From: Cyclobacteriaceae bacterium
GTDB lineage: Bacteria; Bacteroidota; Bacteroidia; Cytophagales; Cyclobacteriaceae
Reading direction: 5' to 3'
NCBI GenBank assembly: GCA_028284125.1
Contig: JANQSI010000009.1
Coordinates: 62,001 to 126,000 of the forward strand
Length of the DNA: 64,000 bases
Positions 8,135 to 16,454 of the stretch are shown here, piece after piece; position 1 is the stretch's first letter; each line of letters begins with the position of its first letter. The position numbers and the translations under genes were made by a program. The notes under the pieces are model-generated. The model was not told where the DNA came from. It saw only the letters and a list, made by a program, of their open reading frames with translations, and did not search any database.

Positions 8135-8866
8135 TTAGAGTAATTCATTTTGAGCCTCTATTTCAGCTAGAATAGCTGCTTTAATATTAGGAAAGTCCTC
8201 ATCGTAAGACGCCTTTAGATCATACAACATATTTATATACTGAATATGTTTTAGGATCGTGTTGTAGTAATTAGGATGACTTACATAATTCAGTATATCC
8301 TCTTCTTTATCATTATCTGAAAGAACAAAATAGTTCCCATATCCAAAATCTTCCAAATCAGACAATAACTGATCTGTATCGGTCGCGAATTTCTTAAGAA
8401 CAAAAGCATGGTAGTTGTATTGCCTCATCCAATGCAATGTAGAGTCGTTGATGATTAGATGGCTATATTCTTTTCCTAATTCTTCGAACTCATGTTGAGA
8501 AGCCAATGAAGACTGAATAACCCACCAGAATAGATCATTATTTTTCTGCATCTGATAGACTTTTACAAGACTATCAGGTGATTTAAACTTTAAAAGCTCA
8601 AGTGCATTTTCTTGTCTCCCTAAGCTTCTCTTCATCCCATTATTTACGCTCGTATTACTGGTTCCAAGCCTTTGTTCATAATTGATACTATCGTATTTAA
8701 GGATCTTAAGATGTGCTTGAAGTTTGTCCCTAAAGATCTGCCTCTCAAAATTTTTTGATCTTCGATCTTCCAGAATAAAAGCCGCGTAAACTGAAGCGAA
8801 TATTAAAACTGCTTCAACTATTAGCCTTGGTAAGTCTATCTTCTTTAGAAGATTCAGTTTATTCAT
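8135..8866 (-). CDS. Membrane-anchored protein of unknown function (island segment A)
   Basis: About 243 residues from the ATG at 8866, preferred over a TTG 24 bp upstream because it begins just before the hydrophobic helix. The N-terminus (MNKLNLLKKIDLPRL then IVEAVLIFASVYAAFILEDRR) is one membrane anchor at residues about 15-35. A charged helical domain follows (KNFERQIFRDKLQAHLKILKYDS...), with acidic stretches near 200-240. The layout resembles short Bacteroidota proteins of the DUF6090 type (basic N-terminus, one helix, then ENRK-like cap); I am not sure of membership. It is the only gene between two copies of the mnmE end, so it behaves like a one-gene cargo cassette. Confidence 0.6.
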   Translation of the reverse strand: MNKLNLLKKIDLPRLIVEAVLIFASVYAAFILEDRRSKNFERQIFRDKLQAHLKILKYDSINYEQRLGTSNTSVNNGMKRSLGRQENALELLKFKSPDSLVKVYQMQKNNDLFWWVIQSSLASQHEFEELGKEYSHLIINDSTLHWMRQYNYHAFVLKKFATDTDQLLSDLEDFGYGNYFVLSDNDKEEDILNYVSHPNYYNTILKHIQYINMLYDLKASYDEDFPNIKAAILAEIEAQNELL

Positions 8867-9212
8867 TTGCAGGGATTGGAACGCTACCAAAAAGGTACAA
8901 AAAATCGCTTGTTATGTTCCTCCAACTGCGTAAACAACTATGTTTTTGTTCCTTTTTTGATACCTTCTTTCAGAAGAAAAGTGGGTTTGCTGTTCAGAAA
9001 AGCGTTAGCTACTTTCCGATACAAAAAGTAATTGATATTGATTATCAATTAGTTAATCATTTAAGGTACAAATGAGGTACACACTAACCTAATTTTCTTA
9101 CCTTTTAAATAGCCTGTTATTTATTTGTCATTATTGTCCGTTGTTTATGATTAGTTATCTGTAAAGTATCTTTAGTGTAAGAATGGTTTAACACATTTTT
9201 ATACTTCTAATC
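8867..9212. other. Intergenic region holding the middle attachment site and candidate recombinase arm repeats
   Basis: 346 bp with no convincing gene. It contains the middle mnmE-end copy (9009-9026) and three AGGTACA heptamers (8893-8899, 9064-9070, 9075-9081) on the plus strand. It also has an AT-rich, partly self-complementary stretch around 9030-9055 (ATTGATATTGATTATCAATT). It must also carry the promoters for the genes on either side. The open frame at 8827-9075 crosses the attachment core and is not considered real. Confidence 0.5.
9009..9026 (-). repeat. Attachment-site copy 2 (middle, junction of island segments)
   Basis: Minus-strand TTTTGTATCGGAAAGTAG: again Phe-Cys-Ile-Gly-Lys then stop, here TAG instead of TAA. 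It separates the one-gene segment A from the restriction/TIR segment B and has the same orientation as the other two copies. Confidence 0.8.
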
Positions 9213-10094
9213 ATGGCAAAAAGATTTAGTTCAGCTCCAGAAATGACCTTGTTAATTGTAAAGAAAGAAGATTTTAGATCATCTCTTGAAGAACGGATAA
9301 GTATAGGTCAACAAATATTTAATAGCGAAATAGAGAATATTGATGAGCTTGATGAATTAGAAACCCGATTCAATGATTGGGATGATTACAATCTAGAGCT
9401 TATAAAGCAGTCATTCAATAATCCAAAAAGTGAATATTTTGAAGCTTATAAACGATGTGCTTCAGGAGTTGGAATTATGAGGGTAATGAATAGGATTCCT
9501 GAAACGTCAACAGTAAGAGTAAAGGAGTTTAATGAAAGAGTAGAATCTAAGTTATCTAACTTGACTAAGTTAGTTGCAAAGATAGATTTACTAAAAAGTG
9601 ATGTCAATGCAGAGGATAGAAAGTCATCAAATTCTAAGAGTAACGATATGGATACAAATAATGTATTTATTGTTCACGGCCACAATGATACCATAAAGCA
9701 TGAAATGGCTAGAACTGTTGAAAAATTGGGATTAACCCCAATAATACTTCATGAGCAAGCAAATAAAGGTCGAACTGTCATTGAGAAATTCGTAGGTCAC
9801 TCAGACGTAGGTTTTGCGATTATTCTACTTACAGGAGATGATTATGGTAGAGCTGTAATCGAGGAAAAAGATCAGTTAAGAGCTAGACAGAATGTAATAA
9901 TCGAAATGGGATTTTTTATTGGGAAATTGGGTAGAGACAGGGTATTTCCACTCTATGAAAGTGGAGTTGAATTACCAAGTGATTTAAATGGTGTTGTGTA
10001 TACACCTCTAGATGAAAAAGGGAAGTGGAAATTTGATTTAGTTAAAGAACTCAAAGCTGCTGGTTATGAAGTGGATGCTAATCAATTAATTTGA
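9213..10094 (+). CDS. TIR-like nucleotide-binding effector (CAP12/PycTIR-type domain)
   Basis: 293 residues. Residues about 1-130 form a helical, charged region of unknown role. Residues about 149-290 form a TIR-like domain of the type once called predicted nucleotide-binding protein (PF10137): strand NVFIVHGHND, the GRTVIEKF segment, FAIILLTGDDYG, and RQNVIIEMGFFIGKLGR with the likely catalytic Glu231. Related TIR domains in bacterial immunity hydrolyse NAD to stop phage spread. It stands alone, convergent with the restriction operon and with no cyclase or Thoeris partner nearby. The role as a defence effector guarding the island is inference; the domain call is firm. Confidence 0.82.
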   Translation: MAKRFSSAPEMTLLIVKKEDFRSSLEERISIGQQIFNSEIENIDELDELETRFNDWDDYNLELIKQSFNNPKSEYFEAYKRCASGVGIMRVMNRIPETSTVRVKEFNERVESKLSNLTKLVAKIDLLKSDVNAEDRKSSNSKSNDMDTNNVFIVHGHNDTIKHEMARTVEKLGLTPIILHEQANKGRTVIEKFVGHSDVGFAIILLTGDDYGRAVIEEKDQLRARQNVIIEMGFFIGKLGRDRVFPLYESGVELPSDLNGVVYTPLDEKGKWKFDLVKELKAAGYEVDANQLI

Positions 10095-10175
10095 ACATAC
10101 ATAAAATTGATTTTGTATCCATATTACAAAATAACCGATAAACTAAAACTCGAATAACAACTCCGACTGAAACCA

Positions 10176-11150
10176 CTACAGTATTAGACTAAATAGACTA
10201 GCGAATAATTCTTTCAAACTTTCAAAGTCGGTGAAATCTTGTGAAAGAAATTTTGACAGTTTCAAAATACCAATTACCGCAATAAAAATTTGAAATAAAC
10301 TGCTGAAAAGTCGAACTATTGGATTAGTTGAAATTTTAAATCTGTAAATGAATCCAATCAATTCACCAGTACAAAAAAAGACTAATACGAAAATTGGAAA
10401 GACGATAAACCCACTATTTTTCAAATCTTCCTCTATTGAATAGACTCCTTTCAAAAGAATTAATGATAGAATCAATACTAGGGTAACTATTCCGAACGCA
10501 TTTAAACTCCTTTTTAATGCAGTTAGTGAGTTTATAGCTGTGTTAATAATGGGTTTAGAAGAATTGAAGGAATCATTTTGCCTGCTCCAAGCTGATTTGA
10601 GGACAAACCATGTGTTATAAGGTACCCTAAAGAAGAAGATCATTACTCCAGCCAGAATGATAATAAGAAATGCTCCTAAGAGAAATAAAGATGTTATCAC
10701 ACTTGTTTCATGAGCGTTGATCAGTAGCTCTACCCACATAAATAGCTTTGTATGATATTGAATTGCGAGCTTGTCTTTTTTTGATACACGTACCTTTATT
10801 TTATCTCCTACTACATCACCTCCCAAAAATGCCGAGGATACACCGAAATCTAATTCCTTTACCCTTAATCTATTTTCGAAATATGTGCCTTCAGTTGTAT
10901 GGTGAACAATAGTTTCCTTTGTCTCTACTGTGGCCACCATGTTTTGACCTATGACAATGCATCTAATTGCTGAAAAGGGGGAACTAAAGAGAATTGAACC
11001 AAAAAAATAGATAATCCCAGCATACCATAAGATCTTCCTTAAACCAGAGCGCATTATGTCTTTAAGGGTATCTAAGATTTCTGTGCTCCAATCTGATAGA
11101 AACATTTTTATGAGCCAGCTATCTCTGAGTTTTTGGACTTTCACTCTCAT
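10176..11150 (-). CDS. Multi-pass membrane protein coupled to hsdR, unknown function
   Basis: 324 residues, the last gene of the restriction operon, overlapping the hsdR stop by 4 bp (ATGA type), so translation is probably coupled. Hydrophobic helices are visible at about 38-60 (LRKILWYAGIIYFFGSILF), 150-175 (VITSLFLLGAFLIIILAGVMIFFF), 215-235, 250-270 and 280-310. The part between the first two helices (ATVETKETIVHHTTEG... VGDKIKVRVSKKDKLAI) looks like a DUF3592-type beta domain. The rest is not recognised. It is not part of known type I restriction enzymes, so its position in the operon is the main clue. Confidence 0.7.
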   Translation of the reverse strand: MRVKVQKLRDSWLIKMFLSDWSTEILDTLKDIMRSGLRKILWYAGIIYFFGSILFSSPFSAIRCIVIGQNMVATVETKETIVHHTTEGTYFENRLRVKELDFGVSSAFLGGDVVGDKIKVRVSKKDKLAIQYHTKLFMWVELLINAHETSVITSLFLLGAFLIIILAGVMIFFFRVPYNTWFVLKSAWSRQNDSFNSSKPIINTAINSLTALKRSLNAFGIVTLVLILSLILLKGVYSIEEDLKNSGFIVFPIFVLVFFCTGELIGFIYRFKISTNPIVRLFSSLFQIFIAVIGILKLSKFLSQDFTDFESLKELFASLFSLIL

Positions 11151-13981
11151 CCCATTCCTTCAATAAACGTCTCCACAAATCCTTTGATCTTACTTGTAAT
11201 TCTGCTTGAAGCACTTGCCCTTTCTTTTAATGTAGGTCTTTTGTTCATCAGAGAAATAACTTCATCCCTAAGAGGTTCCCTTTGTGTGAATAGAAAATTA
11301 CTTACTGTTGTAATGAGCCCTTGATAATCTAAATCTTCATCATCGCTCAATTGCCTGAAAGCTTTCTTTTTCTCACTTGTCCAGAATAATTCAAAAGCCT
11401 CTTCGATATTATCACTATTCGAAATTGAAGGAAGGTTTTGCTCAATGAATTTCTCAATGAGTTCCTTTTTGCTCCTGAGCTGTGTATCTGATGACATGAT
11501 GTCAGAGATAACCTTGCGGTGACTTTCTTCTTCATCCGGTTTGGCGTTTTTGAGCTTGGCTAACAATCGAAGAATGTAAGAGACATTTATTTCGTCTTTT
11601 CGAATTAGTTCCAATTCAAAATCAATGTCATTCAGAATGGAAACCTTTTCCTTCTGGTTGTCTGCTTTGATGCTTTCATACAAGTCTAAATACTTGCTTT
11701 TGTACTTCTCGAACGTCTGTTCGTCCATTGACAGGTCAGCATGACTAAACTCAGTAAACGTAGAAAGGACATTTTGCAGCCTCATCAACTCCCGAAAGGC
11801 TTTGACGAACTCCATTTGATCTTCCTCGGACTCTAACTCATTGACATAATTGAACGTTGGAGCAATGGCCAAAACTCTCTCGACAGCTTTATTGAAAGAT
11901 TCTATGTAGTCCTCGTACGGTTGAATGATGATTTCCTCAATTGCTTCCTTATTGGAGAAAAGCGTGATGGCCTCATCTGTAGCTTCTTTAAGGTTTCGGA
12001 AACAAACCACATTGCCCTGGGATTTCACCTCATCTAAAATTCTGTTTGTGCGTGAATATGCCTGAATGAGACCGTGATACTTGAGGTTTTTATCAACGTA
12101 AATTGTGTTTAAGAGCTTGCTGTCAAACCCTGTCAAAAACATATTGACTACCAGTAGAATATCCACCTGCTTATTCTTGACCCGCTTACCAACGTCTTTG
12201 TAGTAGGAATAAAAATCATTGGTGGAGTAGTTGGTGTTGAACAGTTCATTATAGTCACGAATGAAGTCATCCAGCTTCTCTCTGTGATGCTGTGTATTAT
12301 ACGGGACTATGGGCTCAGCGGCAATTGGTAAATACTCTTCGTCCGGAATAAACCCAATCGCATCCTCATCAATTGGGTTAGCCTGATAGGAGAAGATGGT
12401 GGCAACGCTTAAATCATGTTCATTACTTTCTTTCTTGGCTTTGAATAGTTCATAATATTTGATCAGGGTTTTTACACTTTGCACACAAAAGATTGCAGTG
12501 AAGTTCTTATTATGTGTTTTACGACTGTGGTTTTGAATGATATACTCTGTGACGTTATCCAACCGTTCAGGAGCTTCAATGACCTCAGTCGTGTCAATAT
12601 CCTCCACATTAATATCTATCACATCCTCTCTGCTCTTAAAAGTGCTTATGTATTCAATAGAAAACTTCAACACATTCCTGTCTCGTATTGCATCCGTTAT
12701 TACATACTTGTGCAGGCATTCATCAAATAAGTCTTTTGTTGTTCTTTCTCCCAGCGCGTTCTTTACAGAATTGTCAGCAAAAATGGGTGTGCCTGTAAAA
12801 CCAAACATTTGAGACTCCTTAAAGAAGTCTTTGATCCTGCTATGGGTTTCTCCGAACTGGCTTCTGTGACATTCATCAAAAATGAATACGATTCGTTTCT
12901 CCTGTAAGTGCTCCACCTTTTCCAGATACTTCTTCTTCTCAATCGCATTGCTCAGTTTTTGAATAGTGGTAACGATCAGAGGGGTGTCATCTGATAGTTG
13001 CTTTACCAAAGTATTCGTATTGTTGGTAGCGTCAATACTTCCTTCACTGAAACTGTTGAATTCCTTAATGGTCTGATAGTCCAGATCTTTTCTATCCACT
13101 ACAAAAACAACCTTATGGACAGCCTCAAGATTGGTAAGTATTTGAGCGGCTTTAAAGGATGTGAGTGTCTTTCCTGATCCTGTGGTATGCCAGATATACC
13201 CGAACTTCTTCGTGTTCTTTACACGCTCTGCAATAGCCTCTGTTGCGTAGTATTGGTAGGGGCGAAGTACCATAAGCAGATTGGCTGTATTTAGAACGAT
13301 GTACTTGGTAATCATTTTGGAGAGGTGGCAAGGCTCTAAAAACGAATCGGTGAATTCCGGTAGGTTGGTAATGAGTTTATTCTCTACATCTGCCCAAAAG
13401 AAGGTTTGCTTGAAAGATCTAGCTTTAACTGGATTGTTAGCGTAGTACTTTGTATTAACACCATTGCTGATCACAAAAATCTGTATGAAGTTGAACAAGG
13501 CAAAGCCTGAGCCATAGGTAAAACGCTCATACCTGTTCGTCTGGTTAAAGGCTTCTTTTAGTTCTAATCCCGTCCGCTTCAACTCAATTTGTACCAAAGG
13601 CAATCCATTGATGAGGAGAGTCACATCATACCGGTTTTCATACTTACCGTGCATAGTGATTTGATGCGTGACCTGGTACTGATTTTTGCACCAATGTATT
13701 TGATTGATTAGTTCAATATATCCTGTCTCACCATTGTCTTTGGTGTACTCTACTTTGTCCCTGAGCGTCCTGGCCTTTTGGAAAATATTCCCCTTAGACA
13801 GGGTGTTGAGAACCTGTTTAAATTCATTGTCCGAAAGATTCTTTTGATTGTGCTTTTCGAGTTGGGTTTTGAGATTGGCAACCAAATTCTCCTCGTCTTT
13901 GATGGTGACCTTGATATATCCTAAGGCTCGTAATTGCTTAACTAAGTTATCTTCTAATATGGCCTCTGATTGGGTGGGCAT
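11147..13981 (-). CDS. hsdR: Type I restriction endonuclease subunit HsdR
   Basis: 944 residues, the motor and nuclease subunit of a type I restriction-modification enzyme. N-terminal nuclease: Asp119 in RYDVTLLING and QIELK (Glu133, Lys135), a PD-(D/E)xK core. Superfamily 2 helicase: Walker A TTGSGKT at 266-272, DECH at 369-372, GFTGTPIF, and a C-terminal half with FLTGFD and QAYSRTNRI. A helical C-terminal tail binds the methylase. With HsdM and HsdS it translocates DNA from unmethylated sites and cuts it. Its start codon shares one base with the stop of the upstream pentapeptide gene at 13981. All motifs are intact, so it is probably active. Confidence 0.95.
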   Translation of the reverse strand: MPTQSEAILEDNLVKQLRALGYIKVTIKDEENLVANLKTQLEKHNQKNLSDNEFKQVLNTLSKGNIFQKARTLRDKVEYTKDNGETGYIELINQIHWCKNQYQVTHQITMHGKYENRYDVTLLINGLPLVQIELKRTGLELKEAFNQTNRYERFTYGSGFALFNFIQIFVISNGVNTKYYANNPVKARSFKQTFFWADVENKLITNLPEFTDSFLEPCHLSKMITKYIVLNTANLLMVLRPYQYYATEAIAERVKNTKKFGYIWHTTGSGKTLTSFKAAQILTNLEAVHKVVFVVDRKDLDYQTIKEFNSFSEGSIDATNNTNTLVKQLSDDTPLIVTTIQKLSNAIEKKKYLEKVEHLQEKRIVFIFDECHRSQFGETHSRIKDFFKESQMFGFTGTPIFADNSVKNALGERTTKDLFDECLHKYVITDAIRDRNVLKFSIEYISTFKSREDVIDINVEDIDTTEVIEAPERLDNVTEYIIQNHSRKTHNKNFTAIFCVQSVKTLIKYYELFKAKKESNEHDLSVATIFSYQANPIDEDAIGFIPDEEYLPIAAEPIVPYNTQHHREKLDDFIRDYNELFNTNYSTNDFYSYYKDVGKRVKNKQVDILLVVNMFLTGFDSKLLNTIYVDKNLKYHGLIQAYSRTNRILDEVKSQGNVVCFRNLKEATDEAITLFSNKEAIEEIIIQPYEDYIESFNKAVERVLAIAPTFNYVNELESEEDQMEFVKAFRELMRLQNVLSTFTEFSHADLSMDEQTFEKYKSKYLDLYESIKADNQKEKVSILNDIDFELELIRKDEINVSYILRLLAKLKNAKPDEEESHRKVISDIMSSDTQLRSKKELIEKFIEQNLPSISNSDNIEEAFELFWTSEKKKAFRQLSDDEDLDYQGLITTVSNFLFTQREPLRDEVISLMNKRPTLKERASASSRITSKIKGFVETFIEGMG

Positions 13982-15243
13982 TATTTGAATTTTCTAAAAG
14001 CCTGAACTGTTTGATAAATTCCATAACCTATAAAAATCCGTCCTAAAATATCCCACAGGTAATACCAGTTTGATAGGGTAGTCTTACTCATAAAACTCTC
14101 TCCCAGAAAATCAAACTTATGAGTAGGTAATAGGAATTGAGCGTAAAGAGGAATGTTTTCACTTACAATATCCCAATTGATATATGGTGCATATTCATAT
14201 TTGGAGGTTGAAAGCATCAAAAAATAAAAGGTTAATATACCAACTGATAAGGTAAAAATGACTCCTCGGGAATATGATTTACCATGTCCATTTGATAGCC
14301 AATTTAGAGACAGCAATATGATCTCAAAAACGGATGAAATCCATCTATAAAACGCATGAAGATTTCTTGAAATCGTAGGCAAAATTCCTTTTTCAATAGC
14401 TATCCTTGGTAAAAGAGATACAAATTTTCTGTTGTGATGCGCTCTCTTTTCTAGAGCGTTGTATTGAATGGAAGCAATTTTGTTTTGTTGGCCTTCAAGA
14501 CGTTGCTTAATGATTCTCAAGGTCTCGATTTTATTTTCAATAGGAATCTCCGATTTTTTAGTAATCGCATCATCATAAATCTCCTCATACTTTTTAGCAC
14601 GCTGTTCTTTGGGTAAAAATCTGCCAATTCTAGGCTCTATATAGAGCGCTTTGAAGGTTCTGATCCGCATATCAAAGAAGCTCACCTCACCAGGAAAAAT
14701 GGCCGTGGATAGATCAAGTCCTTTATTGAAAATGGTACCTCTGAAAATGATATACTTCTCAATCAATGAATAGGTAAAAAGCACATTTTCGCTAAAGGTA
14801 GATGCAGAAAAAACTGTTGTTCCAAGGAAATCAGTTTTAAAGAAAGTAACCGATTCGTCAAATGTACATCTCCAAAAATCAGCCAAATCTTCAAACGTTG
14901 TATTTTCCAGAATAAAGCGTCCTTTGAAATGACAATTTCTAAATCTTATTTTCCCCTTCATTACGGAATCGTAAGACTCGAATGAGTCAATTTTGCAATC
15001 TCTGAAAGTCACATTTACATCTTGATCTTCCATAACAACAATTTCAAACTCACAATCATCAAAAAATATTTCTTCGATATGATCATGTACTTCGTCTGTT
15101 ATTTTTGACTCGCCTCGTTTTGAATAATTAATGCCCTCAGATTTTGTGAGTTTTACAGGACAGGAGAATTTGTATCCCCAAAAAGTACTCTGTTCAAATA
15201 TTGGATCTTGCACGTGCCATATTTTGAAAGGATCATCACTCAT
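13981..15243 (-). CDS. Pentapeptide-repeat membrane protein inserted between hsdS and hsdR
   Basis: 420 residues. Residues about 55-210 contain degenerate pentapeptide repeats, a right-handed beta-helix, with central Phe/Leu every five residues (VTFRDCKIDSF, IRFRNCHFKGRFILENTTFED, VTFFKTDFLGTTVFSASTF). Residues about 215-270 are charged helix. The C-terminal 140 residues hold hydrophobic helices (GVIFTLSVGILTFYFLML, then WYYLWDILGRIFIGYGIYQTV) as in pentapeptide/ion-channel-like membrane proteins. Start and stop overlap the neighbouring hsd genes by single bases, so it is expressed as part of the operon. Some soluble pentapeptide proteins mimic DNA; here the membrane tail suggests a sensor or membrane effector. 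That role is inference. Confidence 0.85.
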   Translation of the reverse strand: MSDDPFKIWHVQDPIFEQSTFWGYKFSCPVKLTKSEGINYSKRGESKITDEVHDHIEEIFFDDCEFEIVVMEDQDVNVTFRDCKIDSFESYDSVMKGKIRFRNCHFKGRFILENTTFEDLADFWRCTFDESVTFFKTDFLGTTVFSASTFSENVLFTYSLIEKYIIFRGTIFNKGLDLSTAIFPGEVSFFDMRIRTFKALYIEPRIGRFLPKEQRAKKYEEIYDDAITKKSEIPIENKIETLRIIKQRLEGQQNKIASIQYNALEKRAHHNRKFVSLLPRIAIEKGILPTISRNLHAFYRWISSVFEIILLSLNWLSNGHGKSYSRGVIFTLSVGILTFYFLMLSTSKYEYAPYINWDIVSENIPLYAQFLLPTHKFDFLGESFMSKTTLSNWYYLWDILGRIFIGYGIYQTVQAFRKFK

Positions 15244-16454
15244 TACACAAACATTTGCTGCAACAATCCTTTCTTAAACTCTTGTGTCTTCTCTAGCTGG
15301 ATGCTGGCCAGCTTGATCTTATCATCTATTGCACTCAGGAAATTGGCAATTTGGGTTTGTTCTTCTAGACAGGGTAGCATGATTTCAATCTTAGCCAAAT
15401 CTCCTAAATAAATGCCCGGTTGAGCACTAAGCACTGAACGCCGTTTGAGCTCATTCTGGAAATTTTTCGACATGAATAATTGCATCATAAATTCAGCGTT
15501 TAAATCGCCAAACCTGAAGAAAGCAACACTTCGCTGAAAGGCTAAATTTGATTGTTCGGTCATCATTGCTACTCTTCCGATAGTACCTACTATGGAAAGA
15601 AGAATATCACCTTTTCTAAGTTTATAATTTCTATAAATACTCTCAAAATCCTCTTTGGATATTTGTCTCTCATCAGCTCCTATTTTGATTTCTCCATTTT
15701 GGATGTTTTTAGCACTGAGCAACAAATACTTGCTGCCTACTACATCTTTATGGGTTCCGTGCGACCCATCCTTCAAAAGAGATGCCACTTCACTCAATTT
15801 CTTCTCCTCCCAATCCAGATAGTCATTTCCTTCGGCATCTTTGAACCTAATCCTCTGAGAGAAGATTCTTAGCATCACACCCTTTTTGTACTTTTTGAGG
15901 AGGTTTTTCTTTTTGGTGAGATGCTCGATTTTGGTGTCTACAGCAGTTAGGAAGGAAGCTATTTTTTGTTGTTCTTGGAGGGAGGGTGCAATGAACTTCA
16001 GAGAATAGAAGTCTGAGTGATTCAGGTCTGGAATTGTTGAAGTTCCAGCTAGCCTTAAAATCATGTTTTGAGTATGTGGCAGGTTCAGAAAATTTACCAA
16101 GAACTTGCGATCAACGGAATTGGGAAAAGATATTTTAAAAAAATTGTTATGAAAAACTCCTCTAACTCCTGTTACAACTTTGCCTGTATTTCCTGTACGA
16201 GTCATCAAAACATCTTCTTCTGAACATTTAACAGAATCAGGTGCATCTTTTACAAAGTATTTTGTTTTAGAATCTTCTCTTAGAAATTCATTGGTGATAT
16301 AGAATAACGAGCCGTGTTCTTCTTCAGTTAGTCTTTCTGAAATTGCAATTTGTAAGCCTTGATTGATCTTAACAACATCGCCAAATATTTTATGTGTCCA
16401 TTCTTCATCAAATTCATGAAATCTCAATCTTGGTATGTTCTTATTTTCTTTCAT
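15243..16454 (-). CDS. hsdS: Type I restriction specificity subunit HsdS
   Basis: 403 residues with the usual two target-recognition domains, about 10-160 and 215-360. Each is followed by a conserved helix: SLQEQQKIASFLTAVDTKIEHL and CLEEQTQIANFLSAIDDKIKLA. These two similar half-repeats set the spacing of the two half-sites recognised in DNA. It overlaps hsdM by one base at its start (16454) and the pentapeptide gene by one at its stop (15243). No second hsdS or invertase lies nearby, so there is no sign of phase-variable specificity. The recognition sequence cannot be read from the protein. Confidence 0.93.
   Translation of the reverse strand: MKENKNIPRLRFHEFDEEWTHKIFGDVVKINQGLQIAISERLTEEEHGSLFYITNEFLREDSKTKYFVKDAPDSVKCSEEDVLMTRTGNTGKVVTGVRGVFHNNFFKISFPNSVDRKFLVNFLNLPHTQNMILRLAGTSTIPDLNHSDFYSLKFIAPSLQEQQKIASFLTAVDTKIEHLTKKKNLLKKYKKGVMLRIFSQRIRFKDAEGNDYLDWEEKKLSEVASLLKDGSHGTHKDVVGSKYLLLSAKNIQNGEIKIGADERQISKEDFESIYRNYKLRKGDILLSIVGTIGRVAMMTEQSNLAFQRSVAFFRFGDLNAEFMMQLFMSKNFQNELKRRSVLSAQPGIYLGDLAKIEIMLPCLEEQTQIANFLSAIDDKIKLASIQLEKTQEFKKGLLQQMFV

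Noticed and set aside
8827-9075. 82-codon frame crossing the 5' end of the segment A gene and the middle attachment site
   Set aside because: It is antisense to a better gene, crosses the recombination core and has no family resemblance.
15243-16454. Phase-variable hsdS
   Set aside because: Only one hsdS, no invertase, no inverted repeats between two hsdS copies and no long simple repeat within the gene. The internal half-repeats are the normal paired helices.
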